Of a stretch of DNA of 64,000 nt, positions 24,615 through 33,900 are shown in pieces. This DNA is from Armatimonadota bacterium (lineage in GTDB: Bacteria > Armatimonadota > HRBIN16). Each line of letters begins with the position of its first letter. The stretch's first letter is position 1. The notes beneath the pieces are model-generated. The model was not told the DNA's origin and searched no databases. It saw nothing but the letters and a program-made list of their open reading frames with translations. A program made the position numbers and the translations under genes. The stretch lies in contig BPGT01000006.1 of the NCBI GenBank assembly GCA_026003175.1, positions 1 to 64,000 on the forward strand, read 5' to 3'.

Positions 24615-25089
24615 CAAGCCGAGTAACCGACACTTCTGCGCTTATCTTCCTGGCGAAAATAAACCGTCTGGAGCTGCTACAACTTGGCGTGCGGGAGGTG
24701 CTCGTTCCCTCAGAAGTTCTGGCGGAGGTTCAGGCAGGACCGACTGATGTCATGACGCATATTGATGCCCATCTAGGCACATAGCTGAGAGAGTGTAATG
24801 CCAGTTTGAACCGAGAGGTTGCCTTTACCCGCAGCTCGGAAAGGGCGAGGCAGCGGTGTTGAGCCAAGCAATCTGTCTGAACATGAAGAGCGTGGTATTA
24901 GACGATATGGTTGCTCGTAAGGTGGCACGACAGCTGGGGCTCCTTCTTGCGGCGCGGAAAAAGGGCTTGATTAAGAATCTCCAGAGCGAGTTGGAGAGCC
25001 TGAAAGCGTGCGGTTTCTGGATAAGTACGGTGGTAGAGCGTGAGGTGCTGCGGGAAGCAGGCGAAGGTGTACAAAGGGAGCCATGCTGA
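24611..25089 (+). pseudogene. DUF3368 PIN-domain toxin, frameshifted
   Basis: Frame 1 from ATG 24611 reads MTSRVTDTSALIFLAKINRL up to a TAG at 24782. The rest of the domain is in another frame: PQLGKGEAAVLSQAI, VVLDDMVARKVARQLGL and FWISTVVEREVLREAGE, ending at 25089. Together they give the full length of a DUF3368 ribonuclease-like protein (about 155-160 residues), with the catalytic Asp (DTSAL), Glu (GEA) and Asp (LDD) split between frames. The indel near 24780-24820 should abolish the toxin. The last bases overlap the permease start. Confidence 0.8.
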
Positions 25090-26057
25090 CTATGCTTCAA
25101 CGTTTTCGTACTCGTGACGAGAGATACGTCGCGTGGCTGTTCCTGCTGCCGAACTTTCTCGGCTTCGCGGTATTTACGGCGGGACCGGTGCTGTTCTCGC
25201 TCATCGTCAGTTTCTCGAACTGGAATCTGCAGCGCACCATCCCCTTCCAGTGGATTGGCATCGAGAACTATATAGAGCTGATGCACGATCAGCAGTTCTG
25301 GCTGTACTTCATCAACACGCTCTATCTGATGCTGGGAATGCCCATTGCCATTGCGGGTTCGCTCGCGCTGGCGGTGTTGCTCAGCCAGAAACTGCGGGGC
25401 ATCGTGCTATACCGAACCCTCTTCTACCTGCCCAGTATCACCAGTGGCGTTGCGTTGATGATACTCTGGAAGGCGCTGTACAACCCCGATTTCGGTCCCA
25501 TCAACGCGGTGATTAACGCCGTGAGCCAGGCGCTGGGACTGAACGTGAAGGCGCCGCAGTGGCTGCTTTCTACCGCCAACCTGTTGGGGCTGGACGTGGA
25601 GCAGGTGCGCATGACGGCGAAGCAGTTCGGGCTGGGTGCGCGCGATGCGCTGATCATCATGGGCATCTGGATCGCCATCGGTGGAAACAATATGCTGCTC
25701 TATCTCGCCGCGCTTACCAATGTACCGCAGGAGCTGATAGAAGCCGCGCAGCTGGATGGGGCGGGCAAATGGTCGGTCTTCCGCAACGTCACCTGGCCGC
25801 AGCTGGCTCCCACCACCTTCTTCATCGTGGTAATGAGCTTTATCGGTGGATTGCAAGGGGGCTTCGAGCAGGCGCGCGTGATGACGGCGGGCGGGCCCGC
25901 GGGCACGACCACCACCCTGGCGTATTACATTTACACCAAGGCGTTCGAGGAGTTCCAGATTGGCTACGCCTCAGCGATTTCGTGGATACTGTTCGCCATT
26001 ATCTTTGGGGTGACGCTGGTTAACTGGAAGTTCGGCGCGAAAGAGGTCAGCTATTGA
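25083..26057 (+). CDS. ABC sugar importer permease, MalF type
   Basis: A 324-residue membrane protein with six to seven helices. The EAA loop reads EAAQLDGAGKWSVFRNVTWP (about 220), the site that contacts the ATPase. The N-terminal AWLFLLPNFLGFAVFTAGPV is typical of MalF/UgpA. It would pair with the second permease at 27123 and the binding protein at 22932. No ATPase gene is in the operon, so a shared MsmK-type ATPase elsewhere is likely. Confidence 0.9.
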   Translation: MLTMLQRFRTRDERYVAWLFLLPNFLGFAVFTAGPVLFSLIVSFSNWNLQRTIPFQWIGIENYIELMHDQQFWLYFINTLYLMLGMPIAIAGSLALAVLLSQKLRGIVLYRTLFYLPSITSGVALMILWKALYNPDFGPINAVINAVSQALGLNVKAPQWLLSTANLLGLDVEQVRMTAKQFGLGARDALIIMGIWIAIGGNNMLLYLAALTNVPQELIEAAQLDGAGKWSVFRNVTWPQLAPTTFFIVVMSFIGGLQGGFEQARVMTAGGPAGTTTTLAYYIYTKAFEEFQIGYASAISWILFAIIFGVTLVNWKFGAKEVSY

Positions 26058-26072
26058 GAGGAGGTGCTTGGG

Positions 26073-27047
26073 ATGGCACAGGACCTGGTGCACCTGGCTT
26101 TGCAGGGTAGCGAGATGTCTGACGCGGAGGCAAAACGACTGGAACAGCATCTGCAATCCCACCCAAACGATGCGGAGGCACGTGCTCGGCTGATAGGCTA
26201 TTACAGCGGAAGGCGTTTTGACTCGCATCAGGCGCGTGAGGCACGTCAAAAGCACGTGATGTGGTTCATTCAGCACCGTCCAGATGACCCCTTTGTAGGA
26301 ACGGGTATCTGCGATATGCATCCCGATATCGATGGCGAAGCGTATCATCGGGCACGTGCTCTTTGGCTGCAGCATGTCGCTAAACATCCGAAGAGTGTGC
26401 AGATACTGGCGAACGCATGTAGTTTTCTCACCTTGAACGATCGCCCCAAAGCGATAGAGCTCGCCAAACGCATCCAATCCCTTCAGCCGCACGATCCACA
26501 ACATGCTTTGAGACTGGCACATCTCTATATGCTGGACGCGCAAGGTGTCTGGGGCAAAAGGTCCCGATACCTAGACGCCGTGCGTGTACTGGAAGCAGCC
26601 CTGCCCGACGCGAAGCGGGCAGATGATCGAATCCCCCTGCTCCGAGAACTGGCAAATGCAGCACAACGCGCGAATATGCTACCAAAAGCCGAGCGCTATG
26701 CACGGGAACTCCTCCATCTGGCATCGACGCGCCCCCAACCAGACGCTGACGGGATACACATTGCGCATACGGTTTTAGGCAAGGTGGCGCTGCACAGGGG
26801 GGATATCGAGGCGGCGAAAAAGCACTTGCTGGACTCCGCCCGCGTTTCTGGCTCTCCAGTGCTTAGTTCGTTCGGTCCCGATTTTACGCTGGCGAAGGTG
26901 CTGCTACAACGGGGTGAAAGGCAGGCAGTGATCGAGTATCTGAATCTGTGCGAGCGCTTCTGGAAGTCTGGAAAGGGCAAGCTGCCAGAATACCGGCGTA
27001 CGATAGAGGGAGGAGGTATTCCCGATTTCGGTTTCAGGGGAGAGTGA
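26073..27047 (+). CDS. TPR-repeat protein between the two permeases
   Basis: A 324-residue soluble helical protein starting MAQDLVHLALQGSEM at 26073 behind GAGAGGAGG. It has several tetratricopeptide-like helical pairs (NDAEARARLIGYYSGRRF, PDDPFVGTGICDMHP, LLRELANAAQRANMLPKAER, GKVALHRGDIEAAKKHLLDS). TPR proteins act as binding scaffolds. There is no signal peptide. Its place between two permease genes is unusual and suggests late insertion or a helper role. Confidence 0.7.
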   Translation: MAQDLVHLALQGSEMSDAEAKRLEQHLQSHPNDAEARARLIGYYSGRRFDSHQAREARQKHVMWFIQHRPDDPFVGTGICDMHPDIDGEAYHRARALWLQHVAKHPKSVQILANACSFLTLNDRPKAIELAKRIQSLQPHDPQHALRLAHLYMLDAQGVWGKRSRYLDAVRVLEAALPDAKRADDRIPLLRELANAAQRANMLPKAERYARELLHLASTRPQPDADGIHIAHTVLGKVALHRGDIEAAKKHLLDSARVSGSPVLSSFGPDFTLAKVLLQRGERQAVIEYLNLCERFWKSGKGKLPEYRRTIEGGGIPDFGFRGE

Positions 27048-27122
27048 CCGGGGGAATGCGGCGGCTGGATGGACATACCATACATTTCGGAGCACACACA
27101 CGCTGACGGAGAGTAGCCTTTC

Positions 27123-27986
27123 ATGGTAGAAACCGCTCCTGTCCAAAAGCCCGCACCGCTGACGGTGTGGTGGAACCGTGCGGGCACGGTTATCGCCAGC
27201 CATCTGGTGCTGACGCTTATCGCGCTCACCACACTTGCGCCGTTTGCATGGATGGTGCTGGCGAGCTTCAAGCCGCTGGAAGAGGTGGAGCGGATTAACC
27301 CTCTGCCCAGCGTGTGGCATCCTGAAAACTACGCGAAGGTGTTCGAGCAAATCCCCTTCGCCCGCTACTATTTCAACAGCGTGTTCATCGCCGCGTGGGT
27401 AACCTTCTTGCAGTGCCTCACCAGCGCGATGGCGGCGTACGCTTTTGCCCGCTTGCAGTGGAAGGGGCGCGACGCGGTTTTCCGCCTCTATCTCGCTACG
27501 CTGATGATACCGGGCGTGGTAACGATGATCCCCAACTATACGCTGATGGTGTGGTTGCATCTGCTGGACTCGTACATCGGGCTGATTGTACCGGCGGCGT
27601 TCAGCGCATTCGGCACGTTCCTGCTGAGGCAGTTTATGCTCACCATTCCCCCATCGCTCGACGAGGCGGCGAAGATAGACGGCGCGACGCACTGGCAAAT
27701 CTTCTGGGACATCATCATGCCCCTGTCGCGTGCTGGGCTGATTACGCTGGCGATATTTACCTTCATGGGCAACTATGGCTCCTTCTTCTGGCCCCTCATC
27801 CTGATTAAGAGCGAGCACCTGCGTACTCTGCCCATCGGGATGCTTTACTTTGACACCAACTACGGAAGGCAGACCAATCTCATCATGGCGGCGAGTGTGA
27901 TGAACATTATCCCACTGGTCATCCTGTTCGTGGTGTCGCAACGGTTCCTTGTGCGGGGTATTCAGCTGGGGGCGGTGAAGGGGTAG
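27123..27986 (+). CDS. ABC sugar importer permease, MalG type
   Basis: A 287-residue membrane protein with six helices. The EAA loop EAAKIDGATHWQIFWDIIMP (about 180) is intact. N-terminal TTLAPFAWMVLASFKPLEEV is typical of the MalG/UgpE/AraQ group. Partner of the MalF-type permease upstream. Ends 30 bp before the stop of the convergent anmK gene, with no clear terminator between. Confidence 0.9.
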   Translation: MVETAPVQKPAPLTVWWNRAGTVIASHLVLTLIALTTLAPFAWMVLASFKPLEEVERINPLPSVWHPENYAKVFEQIPFARYYFNSVFIAAWVTFLQCLTSAMAAYAFARLQWKGRDAVFRLYLATLMIPGVVTMIPNYTLMVWLHLLDSYIGLIVPAAFSAFGTFLLRQFMLTIPPSLDEAAKIDGATHWQIFWDIIMPLSRAGLITLAIFTFMGNYGSFFWPLILIKSEHLRTLPIGMLYFDTNYGRQTNLIMAASVMNIIPLVILFVVSQRFLVRGIQLGAVKG

Positions 27987-28015
27987 AAGGCTGCGCGGCT
28001 GTAAACCGTGAATGG

Positions 28016-29182
28016 CTATGGCACACAGAGTTTGCCCATCACGACCGCTCGCTGTGCGCCTGTGGCGGGGGGCAAGTTATTGGTTCGTCCCCGCATCCGC
28101 TGATAGCCTAACACCGCAAACGCCACCGCCTCTTTCGCGTCGGGGTGGATGCCGTAGCGGTCGCTGGTTTCTATCTGCAGTTCGGGGAGCAGGTCTCGCA
28201 GCCGATTCATGAGCGTGAGGTTATGCACCCCTCCCCCTGAGGCGATGAGCCGCACTGCTTGCATCCTGGTGAGCACAAAGCGACGGGTGCCATCGGCGAT
28301 AGTGCGGGCAGTGAGCTCGGTCAACGTGGGAACAAGCAGTTCCGCATTCGAGAGCTTATAACGGCGCAGCAGCTTGCGCACCATCGCCTCACCGAAGGTT
28401 TCACGTCCGGTAGACTTGGGGGGCGGTTGTGCGAAATAAGGATGTTGCAGCAATTCACTCAGCCACTCCTCACGCACGGGATGTCGCTGGGCGAAGGAGC
28501 CTTCGGGGTCATAGCGATATTTGCCGCCGCTGGCTATTTCCATGGCTACGTTCATTAGCGCGTTGCCCGGTCCCGTGTCAAAGGCGATTACCTGCTCGGG
28601 CGAAGCGTTTGGGGGGATAGCGGTGAGGTTGGCGATCCCGCCGAGGTTGAGCAAGATACGCCCCTCGGAGGGGTGACGGAACAGCAGGTAGTCTACATAA
28701 GGCACTAACGGTGCGCCCTGTCCGCCCGCCGCCACGTCCGCCACCCGAAAGTCGCCGACGGTAGGCACGCTGGTGCGCTCTGCAATCACCGCCGGTTCAC
28801 CGATTTGCAGGGTGGAGCGAATGGCGCGCCCCTGCCACTCTATCGGCTCCGGCTGGTGCCACACAGTCTGTCCGTGCGAGGCGATACACAGCAGCTGTTC
28901 GGGGGGGACGTCTGCTTCCCGCATCAGCTGCAGTGCGGCTTCGGCGAACAGCTCGCCCAGCAAAAAGTTCAGGTGGCAGATTTCGGCGACGTTTGTCTCC
29001 CCGCGAATAGTGCGCGCCAGCTCTGCCCGCACGTCGGGAGGATAAGGTGTGGTGCGGAACGCCAGTGTCTCTACCTGAAGGTTGCCGTCCGCTTCGCGAA
29101 TGCGTACCAGCGCGGCGTCGATACCATCCATGCTGGTACCGGACATCAAGCCGATAACCAGGCTCGATTCGGGGTGTACCAT
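28016..29182 (-). CDS. anmK: Anhydro-N-acetylmuramic acid kinase
   Basis: A 388-residue ASKHA-fold kinase that opens and phosphorylates 1,6-anhydro-MurNAc during cell-wall recycling. Signature VIGLMSGTSMDGIDAALV lies at the N-terminus. FDTGPGNALMN and LIASGGGVHN further along complete the ATP and sugar sites. It starts 3 bp after the stop of the sigma-factor gene, so it is co-transcribed with it. Length matches the family. Confidence 0.93.
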   Translation of the reverse strand: MVHPESSLVIGLMSGTSMDGIDAALVRIREADGNLQVETLAFRTTPYPPDVRAELARTIRGETNVAEICHLNFLLGELFAEAALQLMREADVPPEQLLCIASHGQTVWHQPEPIEWQGRAIRSTLQIGEPAVIAERTSVPTVGDFRVADVAAGGQGAPLVPYVDYLLFRHPSEGRILLNLGGIANLTAIPPNASPEQVIAFDTGPGNALMNVAMEIASGGKYRYDPEGSFAQRHPVREEWLSELLQHPYFAQPPPKSTGRETFGEAMVRKLLRRYKLSNAELLVPTLTELTARTIADGTRRFVLTRMQAVRLIASGGGVHNLTLMNRLRDLLPELQIETSDRYGIHPDAKEAVAFAVLGYQRMRGRTNNLPPATGAQRAVVMGKLCVP

Positions 29183-29185
29183 CGT

Positions 29186-29956
29186 TCAGAACATGCCCGC
29201 GTCGCGTTGCAGATAGTTGCGGAGGCGCAATACCGCCTGCGTATGCAGCTGGTACACGCGCGATTCGGAGACTCCCAGCACTCTGCCGATTTCGCGGAAG
29301 GTCAAACCTTCGTAGTAATACAGGGCAATGACCAGCCGCTCGCGCTCGGGTAGGCGGTCAATGGCTTCCGCGAGCAGTCGGCGTGTCTCGCGCTGTTCCA
29401 CTTCGGCGATAGGGTCGGCGGTAGCATCGGAGAGCACATCGGAGATATGTAGCTTCTCGCCAGTGTCCTGCGTGCCCAGAATCAGGTCGTCCAGAGAGAG
29501 CAGGTTGGTACGCCCGGCGTCGCAGAGCAGCTGGTGGTAATCCTCTATAGCAATACCCAGTTCCTGACTGATTTCCTCTTCAGTGGGGGGGCGCCCGAGA
29601 CGGGATTCGAGGGCGGAGTAGGTGCGTTCCAGAGCTTTTACGCGGTCGCGCACGGAGCGGGGCACCCAGTCTTCCGAGCGTAGCAGCTCCAGGATGGCTC
29701 CCCGAATGAGCGCGATGGCATATGTTTCAAATTTGACCTGACGGGAGGGGTCAAACTGGTCTACCGCTTTAATCAGACCCATGATGCCCGCGCTCACCAA
29801 GTCCTCGCGGTCCAGCGTAGGTGGAAGCGAGCTAACCACGCGCCCGGCGGTAATCTTCACCAGGTAGGCATAGCGCTCGATAATCTGATTTCGTGCCTGC
29901 GGGTCGCCGTAGCGCTTGTAACGCTCCCACGCTTTGTCCATCTCCGCTGTCGGCAT
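29186..29956 (-). CDS. FliA/WhiG-family RNA polymerase sigma factor
   Basis: A 256-residue sigma-28-type factor with region 2 (LVSAGIMGLIKAVDQFDPSR and KFETYAIALIRGAILE), region 3 (LGRPPTEEEISQELGI) and region 4 (YYYEGLTFREIGRVLGVSES). The family switches on motility, sporulation or envelope genes. No flagellar genes are in view. Arranged in an operon with a small membrane protein upstream and anmK downstream. Confidence 0.9.
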   Translation of the reverse strand: MPTAEMDKAWERYKRYGDPQARNQIIERYAYLVKITAGRVVSSLPPTLDREDLVSAGIMGLIKAVDQFDPSRQVKFETYAIALIRGAILELLRSEDWVPRSVRDRVKALERTYSALESRLGRPPTEEEISQELGIAIEDYHQLLCDAGRTNLLSLDDLILGTQDTGEKLHISDVLSDATADPIAEVEQRETRRLLAEAIDRLPERERLVIALYYYEGLTFREIGRVLGVSESRVYQLHTQAVLRLRNYLQRDAGMF

Positions 29957-29998
29957 GACCTGCCTGTTCTCCTCTGCGATATCTTACCTGACGGGCTA

Positions 29999-30259
29999 TT
30001 ACGCTGCTTCTTGTTTTTCCTCCGGTTCATCCAGGGCGCGTTGTTCTTGCGGGGCAGGTCGGTTCTCGATGGGCTTCCATGCGCCTTTGGAAGCGTCTAT
30101 CAGCACTTGAAGCAGTATCATCGCTGCAGCGAGCATCACGAACACGGTCGCGGCACGCAAGAAGCTTGTCGCCAGCGACACACCGCTCCAGCTTGCCAGT
30201 AACCACGTCCACAATGCGCCCCAAAGAGCCACGAACCACGTTAGCCGACTTGCACTCAT
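29999..30259 (-). CDS. Small two-helix membrane protein, 86 aa
   Basis: Starts MSASRLTWFVALWGALWTWL at 30259 behind GGAG. There are two hydrophobic helices (about 7-24 and 30-52), followed by a Lys/Pro/Glu-rich cytosolic tail ending EEKQEAA. It precedes the sigma factor gene by 42 bp and could regulate or anchor its product. No family recognised. Confidence 0.6.
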   Translation of the reverse strand: MSASRLTWFVALWGALWTWLLASWSGVSLATSFLRAATVFVMLAAAMILLQVLIDASKGAWKPIENRPAPQEQRALDEPEEKQEAA

Positions 30260-30374
30260 GCCGAACTCCGCCACGATAGTTAGTATAACACAGCGATGGC
30301 GCGATTGCCAGTTTCCTCTCGCCCCAGCCATTCTGGGAGAGGTTGCGTTCACAGTGTTTCGCCCGCCATCGGGA

Positions 30375-31862
30375 TTACGCCGCCTGTAGACTGGCTTTGC
30401 GCTGTTCCAGTGCACGCAGATATAGATCGGCGTACTCGCCAGCTGCGCGGCTCCACGAGTTGTCCGAACGCAAAGCGGTGTCTACCAGCGTACGCCACAA
30501 CTCTGGCTGCTGATACACCTTGAGCGCGCGCTTTATCGTCTTCAGGAGCTCCGCCGAATCGTACTGTTCAAACACGAACCCGTTACCCTTGCCCGTGCGC
30601 GGCGAGAAGTCGGCGATGGTGTCTGCCAGACCGCCCGTTTGGCGCACGATGGGGATAGTGCCGTAGCGCAGTGCCATCAGCTGTCCTAATCCACACGGCT
30701 CGAAGCGAGAGGGCATCAGGAACATATCGCTGCCCGCGTAGATGCGCTGCGCCAGGTCGGGGTCAAAGCCGATGAACGCGCGCATCTGCTCGGGGTGTTT
30801 GTTTGCCAGCTGCGTGAAGAGCTCCTCGTAGCGAGGGTCGCCTGTGCCCAGCACCACGAACTGAAAGCCCAGCTTCAGTATCTGCTTGGCGATGGGGGCA
30901 ATCAGGTCCAGCCCCTTCTGGTCCGCCAGACGGGTAATCATGCTCATTACCGGAGTACGCGGGTCGGCTATGAACCCACACTCCTTTTGCAAAGCCGCCT
31001 TGCACTGCGCCTTGCCCGAGGGGTCATCTGCGCTGTAGTGTGCGGGGATGCGCGGGTCGGTAGCGGGGTTGTACTCCTCATAGTCGATGCCGTTGACGAT
31101 ACCTTCTAGTCTGCCCTGCGAGGCAATATACTGCAGTAGTCCTTCCATCCGACAGCCGTACTCGGGCGTCTGAATCTCCTTTGCGTAGGTCTTGCTAACC
31201 GTATTCACCATGTCGGAGTATACGATACCGCCTTTGAGGAAGTTCACTTTGCCGTAGAACTCCAGTCGCTCGTAATGGAACAGCCACTCCGGCAATCCCG
31301 CCTTCCACAGCAGATCGTATCCGAACTCGCCCTGGTACGCCAGGTTGTGGATGGTAAACACCAACCCTACCTGCTGCCATTCTGGCTGGTGCGCATGAAG
31401 CACCCGGATGTACACCGGCACGAACCCTGTATGCCAGTCGTTGGCGTGGATGATATCTGGCATCCAGTTCAGCGCTTCCAGCATCAGCGGGATGGTGCGG
31501 TCGAAGAAAATGTACGGTTCTGGCTCCAGCGCGTATATCTTCTTCGATTCGGTGGCTTCGGTGAAATAGTGTTTATGCCCCACCAGGTACACAGGCACGC
31601 CGCCGTTTAACGTGGTGCGCCGGATAATCGCCTCTTCGGTGGTCAGGGAATTAATCGGCACAGGCAGGCTTTTGATGACCGTGCGCACCGGATAGTCGGG
31701 GTTCTTTTCAATCATTCGGTAACAGGGCATGGCGACGCGCACATCGTGCCCCAGCGCGCGCAACGCTTTGGGCAACGCGCCAGCCACATCCGCCAGTCCG
31801 CCGACCTTCGCCAGTGGGGCAACCTCTGCGGAAACAATCAACACCTTCAAGCTACGAGCCAT
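30375..31862 (-). CDS. glgA: Glycogen synthase (ADP-glucose, GT5)
   Basis: A 495-residue GT-B glycosyltransferase that extends alpha-1,4-glucan from ADP-glucose. The KVGGLADVAGALPKAL nucleotide-binding motif is at 19-34, with HANDWHTGFVPVYIR and the C-terminal PSRFEPCGLGQLMALRYG and TGGLADTI motifs. The start at 31862 lies within the end of the MinD-like gene (16-bp overlap), with GAGGAGG before it, so the two are coupled. Length matches bacterial GlgA. Confidence 0.94.
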   Translation of the reverse strand: MARSLKVLIVSAEVAPLAKVGGLADVAGALPKALRALGHDVRVAMPCYRMIEKNPDYPVRTVIKSLPVPINSLTTEEAIIRRTTLNGGVPVYLVGHKHYFTEATESKKIYALEPEPYIFFDRTIPLMLEALNWMPDIIHANDWHTGFVPVYIRVLHAHQPEWQQVGLVFTIHNLAYQGEFGYDLLWKAGLPEWLFHYERLEFYGKVNFLKGGIVYSDMVNTVSKTYAKEIQTPEYGCRMEGLLQYIASQGRLEGIVNGIDYEEYNPATDPRIPAHYSADDPSGKAQCKAALQKECGFIADPRTPVMSMITRLADQKGLDLIAPIAKQILKLGFQFVVLGTGDPRYEELFTQLANKHPEQMRAFIGFDPDLAQRIYAGSDMFLMPSRFEPCGLGQLMALRYGTIPIVRQTGGLADTIADFSPRTGKGNGFVFEQYDSAELLKTIKRALKVYQQPELWRTLVDTALRSDNSWSRAAGEYADLYLRALEQRKASLQAA

Positions 31863-32803
31863 GTTTGTTCCTCCTCTTTTGGTATAGGCAGTAGAGCAGG
31901 TGGGCGCAGGTAATCCGCAAGCCGCGCCAGAAACGCATGGAGCCCTCTGCCTGCTCCCGGATGCGACAGGATTCGAGTTCGGATTTCTGCCGCCAGCGCA
32001 GATAGCCCCTTTGCCGCCAAACCATCGGGGCAGGAGAGCCAGAAGCAGGCGTTTTGCTCTGCTGCTGTGTTCACACTATTATCTTCCACAATACTGCCTA
32101 ACAGCTGCACCCTCCCTCCAAACTGCACAGAGAGCAACTGCTCTACCTGTTTACCAATCTTGTGCGCTTGCGCGGGGGAGATACATCTGTTCATCACCCA
32201 GCCGACCTGCAGGTCGGTGCGCTGCAGCAGTAGCCGCTTCACCAGACTATACGTGTGCAGCAGGCTCTCTCGTTGCGGCAGGGCGACCGCCAGCACGATG
32301 TCGGATGACAGAGCGTAGGCGAAGGTATCGGTAGACTGGGCGTTGCCAGTATCGATCAGCACCACATCCGCCAGCACTTCGAGGCTGCGCAGGCGTTCTA
32401 TGACGTCTCGTTGCTCCTGGGCAGGCAAGCGTTTGAGGGCGAGGATACGTGTTCCTCCCGGCAGCACGCGGATACCTGCTGCTCCAGACACCAGAATCTC
32501 CGGCAGGTCGCGCCGGTCGGCGAACAGGTCTTCGAGAGAATAACGGGGCTCTGTGCCCAGTAGACGATTACAGGTCAACGCGCCCACGTTACCGTCCACC
32601 AGCACCACATGACGCCCTGTCTGCCCCAGCAGGGCAGAGAGGTTGGTGGCGATGGTAGTTTTGCCTGACTCCGGCGTGCCGCTGACCACGCTAATGACCC
32701 ACGTGCCCATGCGCAAGCCGGGTGTAATGCCCAGCACGCCGTCCGCTGGTCGCTGAGAGATGAGCCGGCGCAGCCCCAATGCCTGATCCTGTACAACAGC
32801 CAC
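31847..32803 (-). CDS. MinD/ParA-superfamily ATPase with atypical P-loop
   Basis: A 318-residue SIMIBI-class ATPase. The P-loop reads SGTPESGKTTIATNLSALL (from about 41). The deviant-Walker signature Lys of KGGxGKT is replaced by Thr, though the catalytic-loop GKTT is kept. A switch II-like DVVLIDTGNA follows where DxxG is typical. Closest in layout to FlhG/FleN or MinD-type proteins. It begins with GTG at 32803 behind GGAGGT and is coupled to glgA. The unusual pairing suggests a role in placing or timing glycogen synthesis, which is speculation. Confidence 0.7.
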   Translation of the reverse strand: MAVVQDQALGLRRLISQRPADGVLGITPGLRMGTWVISVVSGTPESGKTTIATNLSALLGQTGRHVVLVDGNVGALTCNRLLGTEPRYSLEDLFADRRDLPEILVSGAAGIRVLPGGTRILALKRLPAQEQRDVIERLRSLEVLADVVLIDTGNAQSTDTFAYALSSDIVLAVALPQRESLLHTYSLVKRLLLQRTDLQVGWVMNRCISPAQAHKIGKQVEQLLSVQFGGRVQLLGSIVEDNSVNTAAEQNACFWLSCPDGLAAKGLSALAAEIRTRILSHPGAGRGLHAFLARLADYLRPPALLPIPKEEEQTWLVA

Positions 32804-32879
32804 GCGATACCTCCCACCGCAACATCTTGCCTGTGAAGATTATCGGGTAAAGCAGGGCGTTTTTACAGGGAGGCACGGG

Positions 32880-33860
32880 CTAGCTCGCCGCCTGCAACCC
32901 AAACCGCTTCATCTGCTCTTCCAGTCGCTGCCACAGCGGTTCATCCACCTGCACGCCCGCTTGTTCCAGTGCCATACATACTGCCGCAACGACCATCGGG
33001 AAACGCGGACGCACAATCTGCGCCAGGGTGCTGCGGGAGACTCGCTCGCGGAAAGCTTTGTGCAGTGGCTCCGCTGCCGCTGCTACCCCTCCTACTATCC
33101 CCACAGCCGCCCGGCGATATTGCATCCCCAGCTTACGCAATACCACGACCGCCATCAGTCCCAGCTCTCTGCCCGCGCTGCTCAGGATGCGCGTTGCCAC
33201 CCGCTCCCCAAGCTTTGCGGCATCCGAGACCGTTCTAGCGGCGGAGGCGAGGTCGGCGCGCGAGAGCTGACCGGAGTAAATCAGATGGTGCAGTGCACTC
33301 AGGGTGCTCACCCCGAAATGTTCCAGTATAGCTCGCCTCAGCCATGTGGCTGGGATGCGACCATCTTCTGCGCGGGTGCAAGCGTTTATCGCCTGCAGGG
33401 CAATCCAGTACGCGCTACCTTCGTCGCCCATCAGATACCCCCATCCACCGACAGCAACGGTCTCGCCTGCCTCGTTCATCCCAAATGCCACCGAGCCAGT
33501 GCCAGCTATCACCACTGCGCCGGGTGCGCCCTGCGTAATACAGTACAACGCGGTGCGAGTATCATGTGTGACCACCACCCTCTCCGCAGGCAGCGACTGG
33601 CGGCAAATCTCTCCTACTTTTGGACCGCCACCCGTCATCCCGCACAGCGCCACTGCGAAACGTGTGTCCGGCAGTAAGGAGGCGCTTTGCAGTGCCCCGT
33701 TCAAAGCTGTCTGTAGGGACTGCTGAAGGCGTTCCGGTCCGCCCGATTCGTGAATATGGTTGGCAGCGCCACCTACCCCGAGCCCGAGCAGATTGCCTTC
33801 GGAGTCTGCAATCAACGCACGGGTGGTGCTCTGCCCGCCGTCGATGCCAATGACCAGCAT
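32880..33860 (-). CDS. BadF/BadG-type sugar kinase (N-acetylglucosamine kinase-like)
   Basis: A 326-residue ASKHA-fold kinase: phosphate-1 box MLVIGIDGGQSTTRALIADS at the N-terminus, GAVVIAGTGSVAFGMNEAGE for phosphate 2, and the GWGYLMGDEGSAYWIA segment typical of eukaryotic-type GlcNAc kinases. It probably phosphorylates an amino sugar, fitting with anmK upstream in wall recycling. The ATG at 33860 is taken as start; a GTG at 33869 with GGGAGG at 8 bp is equally good. Confidence 0.87.
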   Translation of the reverse strand: MLVIGIDGGQSTTRALIADSEGNLLGLGVGGAANHIHESGGPERLQQSLQTALNGALQSASLLPDTRFAVALCGMTGGGPKVGEICRQSLPAERVVVTHDTRTALYCITQGAPGAVVIAGTGSVAFGMNEAGETVAVGGWGYLMGDEGSAYWIALQAINACTRAEDGRIPATWLRRAILEHFGVSTLSALHHLIYSGQLSRADLASAARTVSDAAKLGERVATRILSSAGRELGLMAVVVLRKLGMQYRRAAVGIVGGVAAAAEPLHKAFRERVSRSTLAQIVRPRFPMVVAAVCMALEQAGVQVDEPLWQRLEEQMKRFGLQAAS

Positions 33861-33900
33861 ACGCGGCACCTTTCTTCCCTCCCTGCTGTCAGCGTGTTGT

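Noticed and set aside
30312-30341. Hairpin behind glgA as a terminator
   Set aside because: The stem is imperfect (CCTCTC/GAGAGG with an inner CCAG/CTGG) and no T-run follows on the minus strand, so it is not called.
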